From positions 1 to 5,546 of the forward strand of contig MKRS01000682.1 of the NCBI GenBank assembly GCA_001897035.1: a stretch of DNA of 5,546 nucleotides. The letters are read 5' to 3'. Below are positions 4,458 through 5,546 of this stretch, in pieces; the stretch's first letter is position 1, and each line of letters opens with the position of its first letter. Source of the stretch: Bacteroidales bacterium 45-6 (GTDB lineage Bacteria; Bacteroidota; Bacteroidia; Bacteroidales; Dysgonomonadaceae). The translations under genes and the position numbers were made by a program. The notes under the pieces were generated by a model that was given only the letters and a program-made list of their open reading frames with translations, had not been told where the DNA came from and did not search any database.

Positions 4458-5546
4458 ATGACATTCGATATTGCCATTATTGGCGGCGGCCCTGCGGGCT
4501 ACACTGCCGCCGAAAAAGCAGCCCACAACGGGCTAAAGACCGTCCTTTTTGAAAAAAACAGCGTAGGCGGAGTGTGCCTCAATGAAGGTTGTATCCCTAC
4601 AAAAACCCTTCTTTATTCTGCCAAAGTGCTGGATGGAATACGTTCGGCAGCCAAATACGGGATCTCTGTGGAAGCTGAAGCGAGCTTTGATTTGAAGAAG
4701 ATTTATGCCCGAAAAAACAAGACGGTGCGTAAACTCGTTGCCGGTATCAAGCAAGGCCTAACCAATGCAGGAGCAATAACCGTTCAGGGAGAAGCACAGA
4801 TATTGGGAGAAAAAGATGGCTTGATAGAAATCCGCTGCGGGGAAGAAACTTATTTCTGCAAGGACCTTTTGTTGTGTATTGGTTCGGAAACCATCGTCCC
4901 ACCCATCAAAGGCTTGGACGAAGTCAATTTTTGGACTTCCCGCGAGGCTTTGGAAGGCAACGAACTTCCGGCATCACTCGCTATTATTGGTGGCGGGGTG
5001 ATCGGGATGGAATTTGCCTCGTTTTTCAACAGCATGGGTGTGAAAGTGTCGGTGATCGAAATGCTACCCGAAATTTTGGGCGTGATGGACAAGGAAACTT
5101 CGGCCATGCTTCGTGCGGAATATGCCAAAAAAGGAATTGATTTTCACTTGAATAGCAAAGTAGCGGAAGTGACACCGGAATACGTGGTGGTGGAAAAAGA
5201 GGAAGGAACGATCCAAATCCCCGCCGAAAAGGTGCTGTTGAGCGTTGGCCGTAAAGCTGTTGTAAATGGCTTAGGCTTGGAAAAACTTTCCATCGAAACG
5301 TCCCGAGGAGGAATTCCCACAAATGAATACCTGCAAACCAACCATCCGCATGTGTATGCCTGTGGCGATGTGAATGGCAAATCTTTACTGGCGCATACTG
5401 CCGCCCGTGAGGGAGCGGTTGCCGTGAATCATATTCTGGGGGGTGATGACAAAATGAGTTACGAAGCCATTCCCGGCGTGGTTTATACCAATCCTGAGAT
5501 TGCAGGAGTGGGCAAAACCGAAGAAGAACTTACCGCCAAAGGTGAA
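4458..5546 (+). CDS. lpdA: Dihydrolipoamide dehydrogenase (E3), C-terminal part beyond the window
   Basis: The frame stays open from the ATG at 4458 to the last base, giving 363 residues; the family is usually near 450-475, so the dimerisation domain with its catalytic His-Glu pair is mostly outside. Lpd is an FAD homodimer that reoxidises the dihydrolipoyl arm of 2-oxoacid dehydrogenase or glycine cleavage complexes with NAD+. Visible: FAD-binding GGGPAGY (9-15), the redox disulfide CLNEGC (Cys40 and Cys45) followed by IPTK, the NAD-binding GGGVIGMEFAS (178-188), the second FAD motif YACGDV (300-305) and LAHTAAREG (311-319), then the start of the dimerisation domain at VVYTNPEIAGVG (341-352). 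The CxxxxC spacing separates it from thioredoxin reductases; a mercuric or glutathione reductase is less likely, since none of their extra domains or contact motifs is seen. No E1, E2 or lipoyl-protein gene is adjacent. ATG 4458 gives a clean, short N terminus before the Rossmann fold. Confidence 0.9.
   Translation, partial: MTFDIAIIGGGPAGYTAAEKAAHNGLKTVLFEKNSVGGVCLNEGCIPTKTLLYSAKVLDGIRSAAKYGISVEAEASFDLKKIYARKNKTVRKLVAGIKQGLTNAGAITVQGEAQILGEKDGLIEIRCGEETYFCKDLLLCIGSETIVPPIKGLDEVNFWTSREALEGNELPASLAIIGGGVIGMEFASFFNSMGVKVSVIEMLPEILGVMDKETSAMLRAEYAKKGIDFHLNSKVAEVTPEYVVVEKEEGTIQIPAEKVLLSVGRKAVVNGLGLEKLSIETSRGGIPTNEYLQTNHPHVYACGDVNGKSLLAHTAAREGAVAVNHILGGDDKMSYEAIPGVVYTNPEIAGVGKTEEELTAKGE

Noticed and set aside
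4458..5546. Mercuric reductase or another disulfide oxidoreductase instead of lipoamide dehydrogenase
   Set aside because: The protein has no N-terminal metal-binding domain and no mer genes nearby; its CLNEGC motif and overall spacing suit lipoamide dehydrogenase best. The missing C terminus prevents full exclusion.

Overview
The window looks like chromosomal DNA of a member of the Bacteroidota, probably order Bacteroidales. The reasons are a DUF5063-type protein, which I know mainly from that group, promoters that fit the TTTG / TAnnTTTG consensus of this phylum, weak or absent Shine-Dalgarno sequences, and moderate GC with AT-rich gaps. Nothing in it is plainly a mobile element, a CRISPR array, a tRNA or an rRNA. 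I cannot name the genus.

Layout, left to right. Positions 1-531 (minus strand) hold a DUF5063-family protein that runs off the left edge. A divergent gap of about 280 bases carries a candidate promoter for each side. On the right-hand side a well-formed Bacteroidota promoter (671-703) is followed almost at once by two hairpins (711-761), a compact structured leader ahead of a YiaC-like GNAT acetyltransferase (811-1248). A 150-base gap with overlapping inverted repeats leads to hemH, ferrochelatase (1399-2376). After a fold-back repeat come a LysR-type regulator of the YeiE/CysL type (2483-3388) and, 46 bases on in the same direction, a YeiH/UPF0324 membrane transporter (3435-4391). The yeiH stop codon lies inside the arm of a second, long fold-back repeat (4381-4444), and 13 bases beyond that a dihydrolipoamide dehydrogenase gene begins (4458) and runs off the right edge.

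How they fit together: the clearest functional unit is the LysR regulator plus YeiH transporter. The same two families are neighbours in enterobacteria, where YeiE has been linked to sulfite tolerance. An ATAAC-N5-GTTAT dyad at the end of the regulator gene is a plausible operator for the transporter. HemH performs the last step of protoheme synthesis, but no other heme gene is visible. Lpd is the E3 flavoenzyme of 2-oxoacid dehydrogenase or glycine cleavage complexes, with no partner subunit in view. The most interesting material lies between the genes: the structured GNAT leader, the alternative hairpins before hemH, two fold-back repeats, and short words shared by the hemH and yeiH upstream regions.
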